Assembly: GCA_019240755.1 (NCBI GenBank)
Contig: JAFAXS010000024.1
Coordinates: 1-50,074 of the forward strand
Reading direction: 5' to 3'
DNA length: 50,074 bases
From: Vulcanimicrobiota bacterium
GTDB taxonomy: Bacteria > Vulcanimicrobiota > Vulcanimicrobiia > Vulcanimicrobiales > Vulcanimicrobiaceae
Below the pieces are notes generated by a model. The model ran no database searches and was not told the origin of the DNA. It saw nothing but the letters and a program-made list of their open reading frames with translations. The translations under genes and the position numbers were made by a program. The stretch's first letter is position 1. The number at the start of each line of letters is the position of its first letter. Shown here in pieces: positions 24,897 to 32,574 of this stretch.

Positions 24897-25688
24897 TTAG
24901 AAGCAGTTCACGCCGAAGTACAGCGGCGTCTGCGGCGGTAGCTGGAAGTTCGGCGGGGCGTTATATTGAGTGATCGTGACGGTCTTGCCCTTGACCTTCG
25001 CGTGGACCGGCAGCGGTTTCCACTGCGGCTTGCCGTGCGAGAACGTCAGGACGGCGGCAGCGCACGACTTTCCGGGGATGCCCTTACCGTCGGAGATCAC
25101 GTATTGCAGCACCGGAACCTTGCTGGCCTTCGGAATGATGACGTACTTGCTCTGATTGATGGCCGTGGCGTAGATGAACGTCTTTCCGCGGGCGACGTAG
25201 GCCGGGAACTTCTTGCCTTTGTAGGTCAAGATGTCTTTGTTGTTCGTCGCGTCGGCGATGTATACGATCGCCTTGGCTTTGAGGTTGTTTTCGCCGATCG
25301 ACCCGCTGACCGTGATATCGTCGTGCTTGCCGAGCGCGAAGTTGGCGCCGAGCTTCGTCAACGTTATCTTCGTGCACGTGCCCTCGAAGATCCACTCGTA
25401 TTGCGGCGGGCTCGTGGCGCAAGTAACGACTTTGCCGTCGATCGAGTCGTTACCGGTGCTGGTCAGATCGCTGCCGTCGCGCGATGCGGCGTTGTTCGGC
25501 GCCACGGAGGTATCGGGCGCCGCTGCAGTGTCGGGCGCGGCCGCGGTATCGGGCGCCGCACCGGCGTTCTGCGATTCCGGCGCCGCGATCGGGGACGACG
25601 ACGGCACCATCCCGTTTCCGGAGCAGGCCGCAAGTGCGATGGTGCACACGACGCTCGTAACGGCGGCACCTATCATAGGTAAACGCAT
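24897..25688 (-). CDS. Secreted lipoprotein with hexapeptide repeats, unknown function
   Basis: The 263-residue protein has a signal peptide ending in LALAACSG (lipobox, Cys22). A low-complexity linker follows, with three APDTAA-like repeats at residues 45-62. The C-terminal domain (about 85-263) is rich in beta-forming residues with three or four spaced Cys (CATSPPQYEWIFEGTC, KSCAAAV, VNCF) that may form disulfides outside the cell. It is not a family I recognise. It is monocistronic, lying between speD and a clear terminator. Confidence 0.7.
   Translation of the reverse strand: MRLPMIGAAVTSVVCTIALAACSGNGMVPSSSPIAAPESQNAGAAPDTAAAPDTAAAPDTSVAPNNAASRDGSDLTSTGNDSIDGKVVTCATSPPQYEWIFEGTCTKITLTKLGANFALGKHDDITVSGSIGENNLKAKAIVYIADATNNKDILTYKGKKFPAYVARGKTFIYATAINQSKYVIIPKASKVPVLQYVISDGKGIPGKSCAAAVLTFSHGKPQWKPLPVHAKVKGKTVTITQYNAPPNFQLPPQTPLYFGVNCF
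25503..25556 (-). repeat. Three tandem 18-bp units coding APDTAA-type hexapeptides
   Basis: Three in-frame 18-bp units encode APDTAA, APDTAA and APDTSV in the lipoprotein linker. Third bases differ between units, so the repeat is old or kept at protein level. Confidence 0.75.
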
Positions 25689-25831
25689 GGTCTGTTCTTT
25701 TTCACCTCGACTCGAGAAAAGCAGTGACGTTTTTGCACTGACAGAATTGGAGACCGAAGCGCATAGCGCCTGCCGAAATTGCGGATTTTAAAGGTGATTA
25801 TTGCTGATGATAACGGTTAAGTTTCCGCTTG

Positions 25832-26248
25832 CTAAGCGCTGCGTACGAGAGCGCGCGCGTCGTGGTTGCGACTTAACACGTGCGTATACTCGCCGTCGCT
25901 CTTCTCGATTCCGCGCTTGAGCTCGGTCGCCAAGACGCTCTTGGCGTGCAATGTTTCCGCCGCGTACTGACAAGCAAGCCAGGGATCGGTATGGTCGCCG
26001 CACGTGTAAAAATCCATGGCGGCGTAGCCCTTTTCGGGCCAGGTGTGGATGGAGATGTGGGACTCGGCCAGGATGACCGTTCCGGAGACGCCCTGAGGCT
26101 CAAAGCGGTGAAATGCGCTCTCCATAATGGTAGCGCGAGCCGCTTTCGCGGCCGAGATCATCATGGCGGCGATGCCATTGATATCGGAAAGCAAGGATGG
26201 CTGACAGCCGGAAAGCTCGCACACGATGTGCCTGCCGAGTGCCTTCAA
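25832..26248 (-). CDS. speD: S-adenosylmethionine decarboxylase proenzyme (prokaryotic class 1B)
   Basis: The 138-residue proenzyme contains VSGTVILAESHISIHTWPEK, in which cleavage before the Ser of ESHIS makes the pyruvoyl group, and GYAAMDFYTCGDHTDPW. It decarboxylates SAM to provide aminopropyl donors for the SpeE homologue. The open frame continues to 26533, but the upstream part is not SpeD-like. TTG at 26248, preceded by AAGGAG 12 nt away, gives a normal-length protein beginning LKALGRHIVCELSGC and is chosen as start. Confidence 0.93.
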   Translation of the reverse strand: MKALGRHIVCELSGCQPSLLSDINGIAAMMISAAKAARATIMESAFHRFEPQGVSGTVILAESHISIHTWPEKGYAAMDFYTCGDHTDPWLACQYAAETLHAKSVLATELKRGIEKSDGEYTHVLSRNHDARALVRSA

Positions 26249-26640
26249 TTTGTTCCAGGTCTCCTTGACCCTTGAGGAATCCCACCTCCGGACTTCGTCG
26301 GCTGGGCTGCCCCGCAGCCTCCTCCCCCGACCTATCGGCGAACTCTTGCCGGCGCTTTTGAGCGGTGCGCGAGCGACTCGCCGCGTTGGCGCGTAAGGGC
26401 GCGCCTCCCTCAAACCGTGGTTCCCCTTGTACCCCAAAGAAGAACCGGCGCCAATCATAACCCCTTGCTCCCCTGCTGTAAAGACCTTGCCCACAGCTTG
26501 CCCACAGCTTGGCCGCCAGAGGCCGAACCGCATAGTGGAAGCAACTAATCCTCACGGCCGCGGCTTAGCCGCTCTCAATAGTGAAGCTACTACTGTACTA
26601 TCTTGAAATATCGGGCCCGAACGGGTACGCTTTAACGTAG
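26249..26640 (-). other. 390-nt gene-free region with structured leader of speD
   Basis: There is no convincing gene between speD and sufB. On the minus strand the RNA upstream of speD can form GC-rich hairpins, for example 26388-26405 (GGCGCG/CGCGCC, 6-nt loop) and 26305-26319 (GGCTGC/GCAGCC, 3-nt loop). An 11-bp unit, CTTGCCCACAG, is tandemly duplicated at 26486-26507. The long GC-rich leader is a candidate regulatory RNA for polyamine control. The right end holds the sufB promoter region, with TTGAAA at about 26612 as a possible -35. Confidence 0.45.
26486..26507. repeat. Tandem 11-bp duplication (CTTGCCCACAG x2)
   Basis: Two exact copies lie head to tail, followed by a degenerate third (CTTGGCCGCCAG). 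They sit in the speD leader. Confidence 0.7.
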
Positions 26641-26641
26641 A

Positions 26642-28069
26642 ATGGCACTGAATCTGCAGCAAGCGCCCGTCAAGCCGGCCGAGCTCATCGAAGACTACCG
26701 GCACGGCTTCCACGATCCCGAGAACTACGTCTTTAAGTCGGACAAGGGGCTGACCCGCGAGATCGTCGAGCGCATCAGCGCGATGAAAGACGAGCCCGCG
26801 TGGATGCGCGAGTTCCGCCTGAAAGCGTACGAGATCTTCACCGGGAAGCCGATGCCGACGTGGGGCGACACGAAATTGCTGAGCGAGATCGACTTCGCCG
26901 ACATTCATTACTTCGTGAAATCCACGGACCAGACGCAGCGCTCGTGGGACGACGTGCCGGAAGACATCAAGCGCACGTTCGATCGTCTCGGCATTCCCGA
27001 GGCCGAACGCAAATTCTTGGCGGGCGTCTCGGCGCAGTACGAGTCTGAAGTCGTATATCACAACACGAGCAAGGCGCTCGAAGAGCAGGGCGTCTTGTTC
27101 TGCGACATGGACACCGCGGTGAAGAAATATCCGGAGATCGTCCGCAAGTATTTCGCGACGGTAATCCCACCGGGCGACAACAAGTTCGCGGCGTTGAACT
27201 CTGCCGTGTGGTCGGGCGGGTCGTTTATCTACGTGCCGCCGGGCGTCGAAGTGAAGATGCCGCTGCAGGCCTATTTCCGAATCAACGCCGAGAACATGGG
27301 CCAGTTCGAGCGCACGCTGATCATCGCCGACAAGGGCGCGAAGGTGCACTACATCGAGGGCTGCACCGCGCCGAAGTTCTCGACGTCGTCGTTGCACTCT
27401 GCCGTTGTGGAGCTGGTCGCGCTCGACGGCGCCTCAATACGGTATACGACGATCCAGAACTGGTACCGCAACATCTTCAACCTCGTCACCAAGCGCGCCA
27501 TGGCCTACGCCGGCGCGACGGTGGAGTGGGTCGACGGCAACATCGGCTCGCGGCTGACGATGAAGTATCCGTCCATCTACCTGATGGGCGAGGGCGCGCG
27601 TGGAGAGATTCTGTCCATGGCGTTCGCCGGCGAAGAGCAGCATCAGGACGCGGGCGCGAAAGTGATTCACGTTGCGCCGCGGACGACGTCGGTCGTGACC
27701 AACAAGAGCGTTAGCGCGCACGGCGGCAAGACGACATATCGCGGCTTGGTCGAGATCCATCCCGGCGCGGTCGGCGCCAAGACGCGGGTCCGTTGCGACG
27801 CGCTGATCATGGACGAGCAGTCGTCGAGCGACACGAAGCCGACGATGAAGATCCACGAGCAGCGCTCGACCGTCGAGCACGAGGCCAGCGTCAGCAAGAT
27901 CGGCGAAGAGCAGCTCTTCTACGCGATGTCACGCGGGTTGTCTGAGGCGGATGCCACGGCGATGATCGTCAACGGCTTCTTCGATTTCTTCGTCAAGGAA
28001 CTGCCGATGGAGTACGCGGTCGAGCTGAACCGCCTCGTCAAGATGGAGATGGAAGGCGCGGTAGGCTAA
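26642..28069 (+). CDS. sufB: SufB, Fe-S cluster assembly scaffold
   Basis: The 475-residue protein matches SufB throughout: [60 protein letters not shown] and a C-terminal [20 protein letters not shown]. Cys in EGCTAP is the conserved site near the cluster. SufB forms SufBC2D with the SufC ATPase to build 4Fe-4S clusters. No sufC or sufD follows; the next gene is on the opposite strand, so the rest of the operon must be elsewhere. It is divergent from speD. Confidence 0.96.
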   Translation: MALNLQQAPVKPAELIEDYRHGFHDPENYVFKSDKGLTREIVERISAMKDEPAWMREFRLKAYEIFTGKPMPTWGDTKLLSEIDFADIHYFVKSTDQTQRSWDDVPEDIKRTFDRLGIPEAERKFLAGVSAQYESEVVYHNTSKALEEQGVLFCDMDTAVKKYPEIVRKYFATVIPPGDNKFAALNSAVWSGGSFIYVPPGVEVKMPLQAYFRINAENMGQFERTLIIADKGAKVHYIEGCTAPKFSTSSLHSAVVELVALDGASIRYTTIQNWYRNIFNLVTKRAMAYAGATVEWVDGNIGSRLTMKYPSIYLMGEGARGEILSMAFAGEEQHQDAGAKVIHVAPRTTSVVTNKSVSAHGGKTTYRGLVEIHPGAVGAKTRVRCDALIMDEQSSSDTKPTMKIHEQRSTVEHEASVSKIGEEQLFYAMSRGLSEADATAMIVNGFFDFFVKELPMEYAVELNRLVKMEMEGAVG

Positions 28070-28130
28070 GACCGCATAGCCGCGTGCCCCTTTGCCGGCC
28101 GTGGCGCAAGAGCAGAGAAAGTCTAAGAGG

Positions 28131-29132
28131 CTACGCGATCAAGTGGACGTCGCCGAACTCGTGGCGGTAATAGCCGCGGTCGGCGGCGTTCGCGTACGCA
28201 TCGTCCAGAAGCTCCGAATCGGCAAAAGCGCGCAGCATCGAGAGATGTGTGGAACTCGAGTCGTGGAAGCCGGAAAGCAGGGCATCGACGGCCTTGAGCT
28301 CGTGGCGGTCGTCAATGAAAAGATCCGTCCAGCCCGCAGCGGGGACCACGCCGTCGTTCGTCGCCGCGCTTTCCAGCGCGCGAACGACGGTCGTGCCGAC
28401 CGCGACCACGCGCCTCGCTTCCCGGCGCGCCGCGTTCACCGCTTCCGCAGCCGCGCGACCGACGATGAAGCGCTCCGTGCCGGGGAGTTCCGGAGCTTCG
28501 AAGCTGGCCACCCCGCAATGCAGCGTAACGGTCGCGATTTGGACGCCGCGCCTTTTCAGCAGGGTGACGACCCCCTTCGTGAAGGGGCGCGCGGCCGACG
28601 GCATTTCGGACGAACCGATCTCGCGAGCGAACAGCGTTTGATACGCCGAGAGCGGAAAGCGCGCAGCGACGTACCCGTAAGCGATCGGCTTTCCGTAATC
28701 TGCGAGGTATGCGTACATCGGCACGCGCAGCTCAAAGGCCACGTACCACAGGCGCGCGCGGTGCGAGTCCACCGGCGCGATCATCACGGCCGTGCCGCGG
28801 TTGCGAAGCGCGAGCGTTTCGCCCGCGACGACCGGATCGCGTGGTTCGACGATCCACAACCGCTCGTCTATTTTGGTGCTGACGTGCAAGGCAACGGTAG
28901 TTGCGTCATGGCGCCGTGCGACGATCGCGGCCGGTAGCGTCGCCGAGTCGTTCACTACGAGCAGGTCGCCGGGCTGCAACACCTGCGGCAAGTCGTCAAA
29001 ATGCATATGTGAGTGCGACCGCGAGCGGCGATCCGTGACGAGCATCCGCACGCCGTCGCGGGGAACGCCGCGATATTCCGGCGGCTCCGTCGCCTCGATC
29101 AAACCGCGCGCGAATGCCGGCGCAACCGTCAT
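28131..29132 (-). CDS. QueA-like SAM:tRNA ribosyltransferase-isomerase family protein (divergent)
   Basis: The 333-residue product aligns in outline with QueA: LPQVLQPGDLLVVNDSATLP matches the PGDLLVfNdTRVIPAR region, VTLHCGVASFEA matches VTLHVGLGTF, VAVGTTVVRALESAA and DLFIDDRHELKAVDALL match the C-terminal signatures. QueA proper adds the ribosyl of SAM to preQ1 in tRNA. The segment usually reading PTAGLHFT here reads PSAARPFT, placing this protein in a divergent subgroup whose substrate may differ. It overlaps the SDR gene as ATGA and so falls under the SoxR promoter. No tgt or queG is nearby. Confidence 0.78.
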   Translation of the reverse strand: MTVAPAFARGLIEATEPPEYRGVPRDGVRMLVTDRRSRSHSHMHFDDLPQVLQPGDLLVVNDSATLPAAIVARRHDATTVALHVSTKIDERLWIVEPRDPVVAGETLALRNRGTAVMIAPVDSHRARLWYVAFELRVPMYAYLADYGKPIAYGYVAARFPLSAYQTLFAREIGSSEMPSAARPFTKGVVTLLKRRGVQIATVTLHCGVASFEAPELPGTERFIVGRAAAEAVNAARREARRVVAVGTTVVRALESAATNDGVVPAAGWTDLFIDDRHELKAVDALLSGFHDSSSTHLSMLRAFADSELLDDAYANAADRGYYRHEFGDVHLIA

Positions 29133-29863
29133 GCCGGCGTGAGCTCCGCGGCGCGTGCGCGTTCCAATTGCTGCTTCATCTCGGCGATCGCGCGAAGCAA
29201 GGCTCGCGCAGAATCTGTCGGGTCGCGCAGCTCGGACGGATCGGCGTCGGGGATCGCGTCGCGATGCATTGCCGTGTCCATGTCGCCGGGATCGAAGAGC
29301 AAAACTCGCGTTGACGTTCCCTGGAGCTCAGCCGCCAGCACGCGCGAGACGAGCTCGAGCGCGGCCTTCGTCGCACCGTATCCACCCCACGCCGGATACG
29401 CCTCGACGCCCGCGTCCGACGTCACGTTTACGACCGTGCTGATCTCCGACCGGTGCATCAGCTCGAGCGCGTGTGCGATGAGATGAATCGGCGCGAAGAC
29501 ATTCACGTCGAATAGCGACGAGAGCGTTTTGCGGTCGAGATCAGCGACCGCGCGCAACGGCGTCGCGCCGAGGGTGGATGCGTTGTTAATTAAAAGGTCG
29601 AGGCGCCCGACGCGCTGCGCCGCCGCGATCAGCGCGTGCGCATGGTCGCGATCGGCGACGTCGCCCGGGATTGCGATGAGCCGCGGACCAACGGCCGGGG
29701 CTTCGCTGCGGATCGAGCGCGCTGCCCGATCGAGCGCGACGGGGTCGCGGCCGTCGGCGATGACCGTCAACCCCTTCGCCAATAACTCGCGCGTCAGGGC
29801 GTACCCGAGGCCGCGCGAGCCGCCGGTCACGATCGCGACGTGTCCCTCTTGAAACCATTTCAT
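29129..29863 (-). CDS. Short-chain dehydrogenase/reductase (SDR)
   Basis: The 244-residue protein has the classical SDR set: VAIVTGGSRGLGYALTREL (TGxxxGxG), LLINNAST (NNA), VVNVTSDAG (catalytic Ser) and YGATKAALELV (YxxxK). It reduces or oxidises a carbonyl/alcohol with NAD(P). It begins at ATG 29863, only 9 nt past a -10 hexamer in a SoxR-type promoter, so its mRNA would be almost leaderless. Induction by redox-cycling compounds suggests quinone or aldehyde detoxification. Confidence 0.9.
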   Translation of the reverse strand: MKWFQEGHVAIVTGGSRGLGYALTRELLAKGLTVIADGRDPVALDRAARSIRSEAPAVGPRLIAIPGDVADRDHAHALIAAAQRVGRLDLLINNASTLGATPLRAVADLDRKTLSSLFDVNVFAPIHLIAHALELMHRSEISTVVNVTSDAGVEAYPAWGGYGATKAALELVSRVLAAELQGTSTRVLLFDPGDMDTAMHRDAIPDADPSELRDPTDSARALLRAIAEMKQQLERARAAELTPA

Positions 29864-29872
29864 AGTGGAACG

Positions 29873-29903
29873 AGTCTACAACCTCAAGTATAGTTGAGGT
29901 CAA
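29873..29903 (-). promoter_or_regulatory. SoxR-controlled promoter of the SDR-queA-like operon (19-bp spacer)
   Basis: Reading leftward, TTGACC (29903-29898) and TAGACT (29878-29873) are 19 bp apart. The spacer contains the SoxR box. MerR-family activators act on exactly such overlong spacers. Confidence 0.82.
29881..29900. promoter_or_regulatory. SoxR box
   Basis: ACCTCAA (29881-29887) and TTGAGGT (29894-29900) are inverted around GTATAG. This matches the known SoxR operator form CCTCAAGTT-AACTTGAGG. It lies 9 bp before soxR. Confidence 0.9.
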
Positions 29904-29908
29904 GCGCA

Positions 29909-30346
29909 ATGGAATATCTTACGGTCGGCGAGGTCGCCCAACGCAGCGGGCTGCCCGTTTCAACGATTCACTTTTGGGAGTCGAAAGGCCTAATCCGTAG
30001 CCTTCGAAGTGATGGCAATCAGCGGCGCTTTGCACGTCCGGAGCTGCGGCGCATCGCGGTCATTAAGATCGGCCAGCGCGCGGGCATTCCGTTGTCGGAG
30101 ATCCGCGACGTGCTCGACACGCTGCCCGCCGACCGCGCGGTCTCGGCGAAGAGTTGGGCCGCGCTGTCGCGGCGTTGGAAAGGCAGTCTCGACGACCGGA
30201 TCGCGCGGCTGACCGCGCTGCGCGATCAGCTTGGGCAGTGCATCGGCTGCGGCTGTCTCTCTTTGAACAAATGCTGGCTTCGCAACGCAAACGACAAACT
30301 CGCTACCGAAGGGCCCGGCCCACGCCTCCTTAACTTCGACGAGTAG
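29909..30346 (+). CDS. soxR: SoxR, redox-sensing MerR-family transcriptional activator
   Basis: The 145-residue protein starts at ATG 29909 with MEYLTVGEVAQRSGLPVSTI (MerR helix-turn-helix) and carries the 2Fe-2S motif CIGCGCLSLNKC (Cys at about 115, 118, 120 and 126), which is CxxCxCxxxxxC. Oxidation of the cluster activates target promoters. A SoxR box directly upstream suggests autoregulation and control of the divergent SDR gene. ATG at 29894, giving five more residues, overlaps the operator and is less likely. Confidence 0.96.
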   Translation: MEYLTVGEVAQRSGLPVSTIHFWESKGLIRSLRSDGNQRRFARPELRRIAVIKIGQRAGIPLSEIRDVLDTLPADRAVSAKSWAALSRRWKGSLDDRIARLTALRDQLGQCIGCGCLSLNKCWLRNANDKLATEGPGPRLLNFDE

Positions 30347-30355
30347 GCTAAGGCT

Positions 30356-30754
30356 TCACGCACGTACGGCGGCATCGAACGCCGCCTGCGCGCCTTTGAC
30401 TTCTTCCATGTGATCGTGCGCCCACTGAGTGAGCGACGCGAGGGGACCGCAGAGCGTTCGGCCGAGCCGCGTGAGCTGGTACTCGACGCGGGGGGGAATC
30501 TCCGGATAGATCGTTCGCTTCACCAAGCCGTCGCGCTCGAGATCGCGCAGCGTTTGCGTCAGCATCTTCTGCGAGATGCCGCCGATCATGCGGCGCAACT
30601 CGTTGAAGCGGCGATGCTCGGCTTGCGAGAGTATGCCGATGATGAGCGTCGTCCACTTGTCGGCGATCCGGTCGAGGATCAACCGCGAGGGGCACTGCGC
30701 CTGGTTGTAGACGTCGGCATCGACCGGGAGCGGCGGCAGCTGCATGGTTTCCAT
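30356..30754 (-). CDS. HxlR-family transcriptional regulator
   Basis: The 132-residue winged-helix protein has QCPSRLILDRIADKWTTLII at about residue 20, with the single N-terminal Cys used as a thiol redox switch in YodB- and HypR-type HxlR proteins. FNELRRMIGGISQKMLTQTL and the DGLVKRTIYPEIPPRVEYQL wing complete the fold. It is divergent from yceI with an inverted repeat between them, which it probably binds. It converges on soxR (9-nt gap). Confidence 0.92.
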   Translation of the reverse strand: METMQLPPLPVDADVYNQAQCPSRLILDRIADKWTTLIIGILSQAEHRRFNELRRMIGGISQKMLTQTLRDLERDGLVKRTIYPEIPPRVEYQLTRLGRTLCGPLASLTQWAHDHMEEVKGAQAAFDAAVRA

Positions 30755-30798
30755 GAGGTTCCTAGGCTACTTTCGAGTGCGTACTTGAAGGGTGAATG

Positions 30799-30819
30799 CT
30801 AGTATGTAAAAGTTACTAG
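30799..30819. promoter_or_regulatory. Inverted repeat, likely HxlR operator of yceI
   Basis: CTAGTA (30799-30804) and TACTAG (30814-30819) are perfect inverted arms separated by 9 bp. HxlR sites commonly use TACT/AGTA arms. It lies 55 bp before yceI. Confidence 0.6.
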
Positions 30820-30873
30820 TAGAAGATTATCACACTATGGCGCCAAGCGCAACTAAAGGAGAATAGGAAACCC

Positions 30874-31419
30874 ATGACCAGCCACGTTCAAGAGAAGGCC
30901 GTCTACGCGCTCGATCCGGCGCACACGACGGTCGAGTTCGTCGTCCGTCACCTGATGATCACCCGAGTCCGAGGCCGCTTCACCGCCTTCACCGGGGAAG
31001 TCGAGCTTGCGCCCGACAGCGACCTGCCGCTCGCCGTGGCCGCTCACATCGAGGCCGGCTCGATCGATACCCGTGAGGAGCAGCGCGACGCGCACCTGCG
31101 TTCGGCCGACTTTTTCGACGTCGAGAAGTATCCGGAGTTGGCATTCGAGAGCACGCGCATCGCCGGCGGCCCCGATGCGTTTACGATCGAAGGCAAGCTA
31201 ACGATCCGCGGCGTCACGCGCGACGTTTCGCTCGCGGGCAGCTTCGAGGGGCGCACGAGGGATCCGTGGGGCGGCGTGCGCGTCGGATACAGCGCGCACA
31301 CCACGATCAATCGCAAGGATTACGGGCTCACCTGGAACGCGGCGCTCGAGACCGGCGGGGTCGTCGTCGGCGACGAAGTTCGCATCGAGCTCAACGTCGA
31401 GGCGGTCTTACAAGCGTAA
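30874..31419 (+). CDS. yceI: YceI family lipid-binding-like protein
   Basis: The 181-residue beta-barrel protein shows YALDPAHTTVEFVVRHLMIT, the characteristic DPxHS/T opening, TREEQRDAHLRSADFFDVEK and LTIRGVTRDVSLAG. YceI proteins bind polyisoprenoid-type lipids such as quinones. There is no signal peptide, so this copy is cytoplasmic. A clean AAAGGAG lies at 30855-30861 ahead of ATG 30874. The adjacent HxlR regulator and its operator imply thiol- or quinone-responsive expression. Confidence 0.93.
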   Translation: MTSHVQEKAVYALDPAHTTVEFVVRHLMITRVRGRFTAFTGEVELAPDSDLPLAVAAHIEAGSIDTREEQRDAHLRSADFFDVEKYPELAFESTRIAGGPDAFTIEGKLTIRGVTRDVSLAGSFEGRTRDPWGGVRVGYSAHTTINRKDYGLTWNAALETGGVVVGDEVRIELNVEAVLQA

Positions 31420-31421
31420 CC

Positions 31422-32000
31422 TCACTCCGGCAGCTCTTTAAATGACTGCTTGACGCGATACTCGCTGGCCGGATAGCGCGAGCGGAGAGCGGCCCACTGG
31501 GTCAATAGCTCGTCGCTATCCGGATCGCGACGGTATCGCGCGACGCCGAGATAGTATTGCGCTTCCGGCGCCGCGTACGTCGTGGAAAAGCGGCGCAGCA
31601 CGTCGCCATAGATCGCTTCCGCCTGATCGAAGCGCTTGAGCCGCAAGTAGGCCATGCCATAACCGCACAGCGTTCGCGCCATGAACTCCGGCGGCGGCAA
31701 GAAGCCGTCCCAGCGATAGAGCTCGAATCCGTCATGATTCAGTATCCGGATGTCCGGCGTCCAGATGTGATGAATGTCGCGCAGAAACTTGTTGTTTTCA
31801 GATTTCGAATTGTCGAACTGAACGGGGACGCCGTGGGAGAGAATAGTCTCGACGACGGGTGTCTGTGAATACGTCACGGTATCCAGCGCTTGGCATCCCC
31901 CTCAACCGGGGTTGAACACGTCGAGAAAAACGAATTTGCGGTCGGACTTCGCCTGCTCGAGCGCCGCGTTGTAATCGGAAACCCAGGGAATGGTCGGCAT
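31422..32000 (-). CDS. Thioredoxin-fold protein with in-frame UGA at the first CxxC position (candidate selenoprotein)
   Basis: From ATG 32000 (AAAGGAGG 8 nt upstream) the frame reads MPTIPWVSDYNAALEQAKSD, then FVFLDVFNPG, then UGA (31904-31902, codon 33), then GGCQALDTVTYSQTP and on to a stop at 31422. Both halves are in one frame and together make a complete thioredoxin fold: beta strand FVFLDVF, active site xGGC with UGA in the first Cys place, cis-Pro loop WTPDIRIL, then a TPR-like helical tail. Cys homologues of this family usually have NPxCxxCQ here. A hairpin meeting bacterial SECIS criteria follows the UGA. The product would be 192 residues with Sec33-Cys36. A nonsense mutation or base error is the alternative. 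Confidence 0.7.
31866..31885 (-). promoter_or_regulatory. SECIS-like stem-loop downstream of the in-frame UGA
   Basis: In the minus-strand RNA, UGGAUAC pairs with GUAUUCA (7 bp, one G-U) around loop CGUGAC. The stem begins 16 nt after UGA, so the loop is 23 nt away, with a G in the first two loop bases. These values fall within the published bacterial SECIS consensus as I recall it. Confidence 0.55.
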
Positions 32001-32109
32001 CGATCGCGCCTCCTTTGCGGAAGGTCGCTCGATTCGGCAAATACACGGCCTCTCCCGGGACAAACGCGAGAAGGCGCACTGCGCCGCGGCCCCCAATCAC
32101 GCTGAGGCC

Positions 32110-32574
32110 ATGGAATCACCGCCCAGCGCTTGGAAGATCATCATGTTGCTTGCCGACAGCGCACAAGCCGTTGAGGGAAAGCTCTACATCTTGGGCGGTG
32201 GGTGGTCCGCGACGGGACCCATGCCGACGCCATCCGCGATCGCGATCAAATTCGAAGTTCCCTGGGAGGCCGCGAATCGCAAGCACCACCTGCGCATCGA
32301 GCTGCTCGACAGCGACGGCCGTCCGGTGCTGCTTCCCGGGCCCGAAGCGCCGCAGCCGATGCTCATACAGGCAGATCTCGAGGTAGGCCGCCCTCCGGGA
32401 ATGACGCCGGGTACGCCGCTGGACTCGCCGCTTGCAATCAACATCGGACCGTTGCCGCTGCAGCCCGGACGGTACGAGTGGCGCTGCACGGTGGTGGAAG
32501 CGAACGTCAGTCAGTCGTGCGCGTTTTCGTTTCGGGAGCCGCCGGTAACGGTGCGTCTCCCCCCGATGCAGTGA
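32110..32574 (+). CDS. DUF6941-like protein of unknown function
   Basis: The 154-residue protein begins MESPPSAWKIIMLLADSAQA and continues VEGKLYILGGGWS, a pattern I associate with DUF6941 (small beta-rich bacterial proteins). The rest is beta-sandwich-like, ending in PGRYEWRCTVVEANVSQSCA. No catalytic residues are evident. The frame is open further upstream, antisense to the thioredoxin gene, but ATG 32110 gives the family-like start. Its stop overlaps the Rieske gene as GTGA, so the two are translationally coupled. Confidence 0.68.
   Translation: MESPPSAWKIIMLLADSAQAVEGKLYILGGGWSATGPMPTPSAIAIKFEVPWEAANRKHHLRIELLDSDGRPVLLPGPEAPQPMLIQADLEVGRPPGMTPGTPLDSPLAINIGPLPLQPGRYEWRCTVVEANVSQSCAFSFREPPVTVRLPPMQ

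Noticed and set aside
26281-26340. RNase P RNA-like stretch in the speD leader (GAAGTCCGGA)
   Set aside because: Only a few bases resemble it; the P4 and other conserved blocks are missing.
28092-28937. 281-codon plus-strand open frame antisense to the queA-like gene
   Set aside because: Shadow of the minus-strand gene; composition is low in hydrophobic core residues.
31902-31904. Frameshift explanation for the split thioredoxin gene
   Set aside because: Both halves are in the same frame, so only the UGA itself interrupts the gene; no indel is needed.
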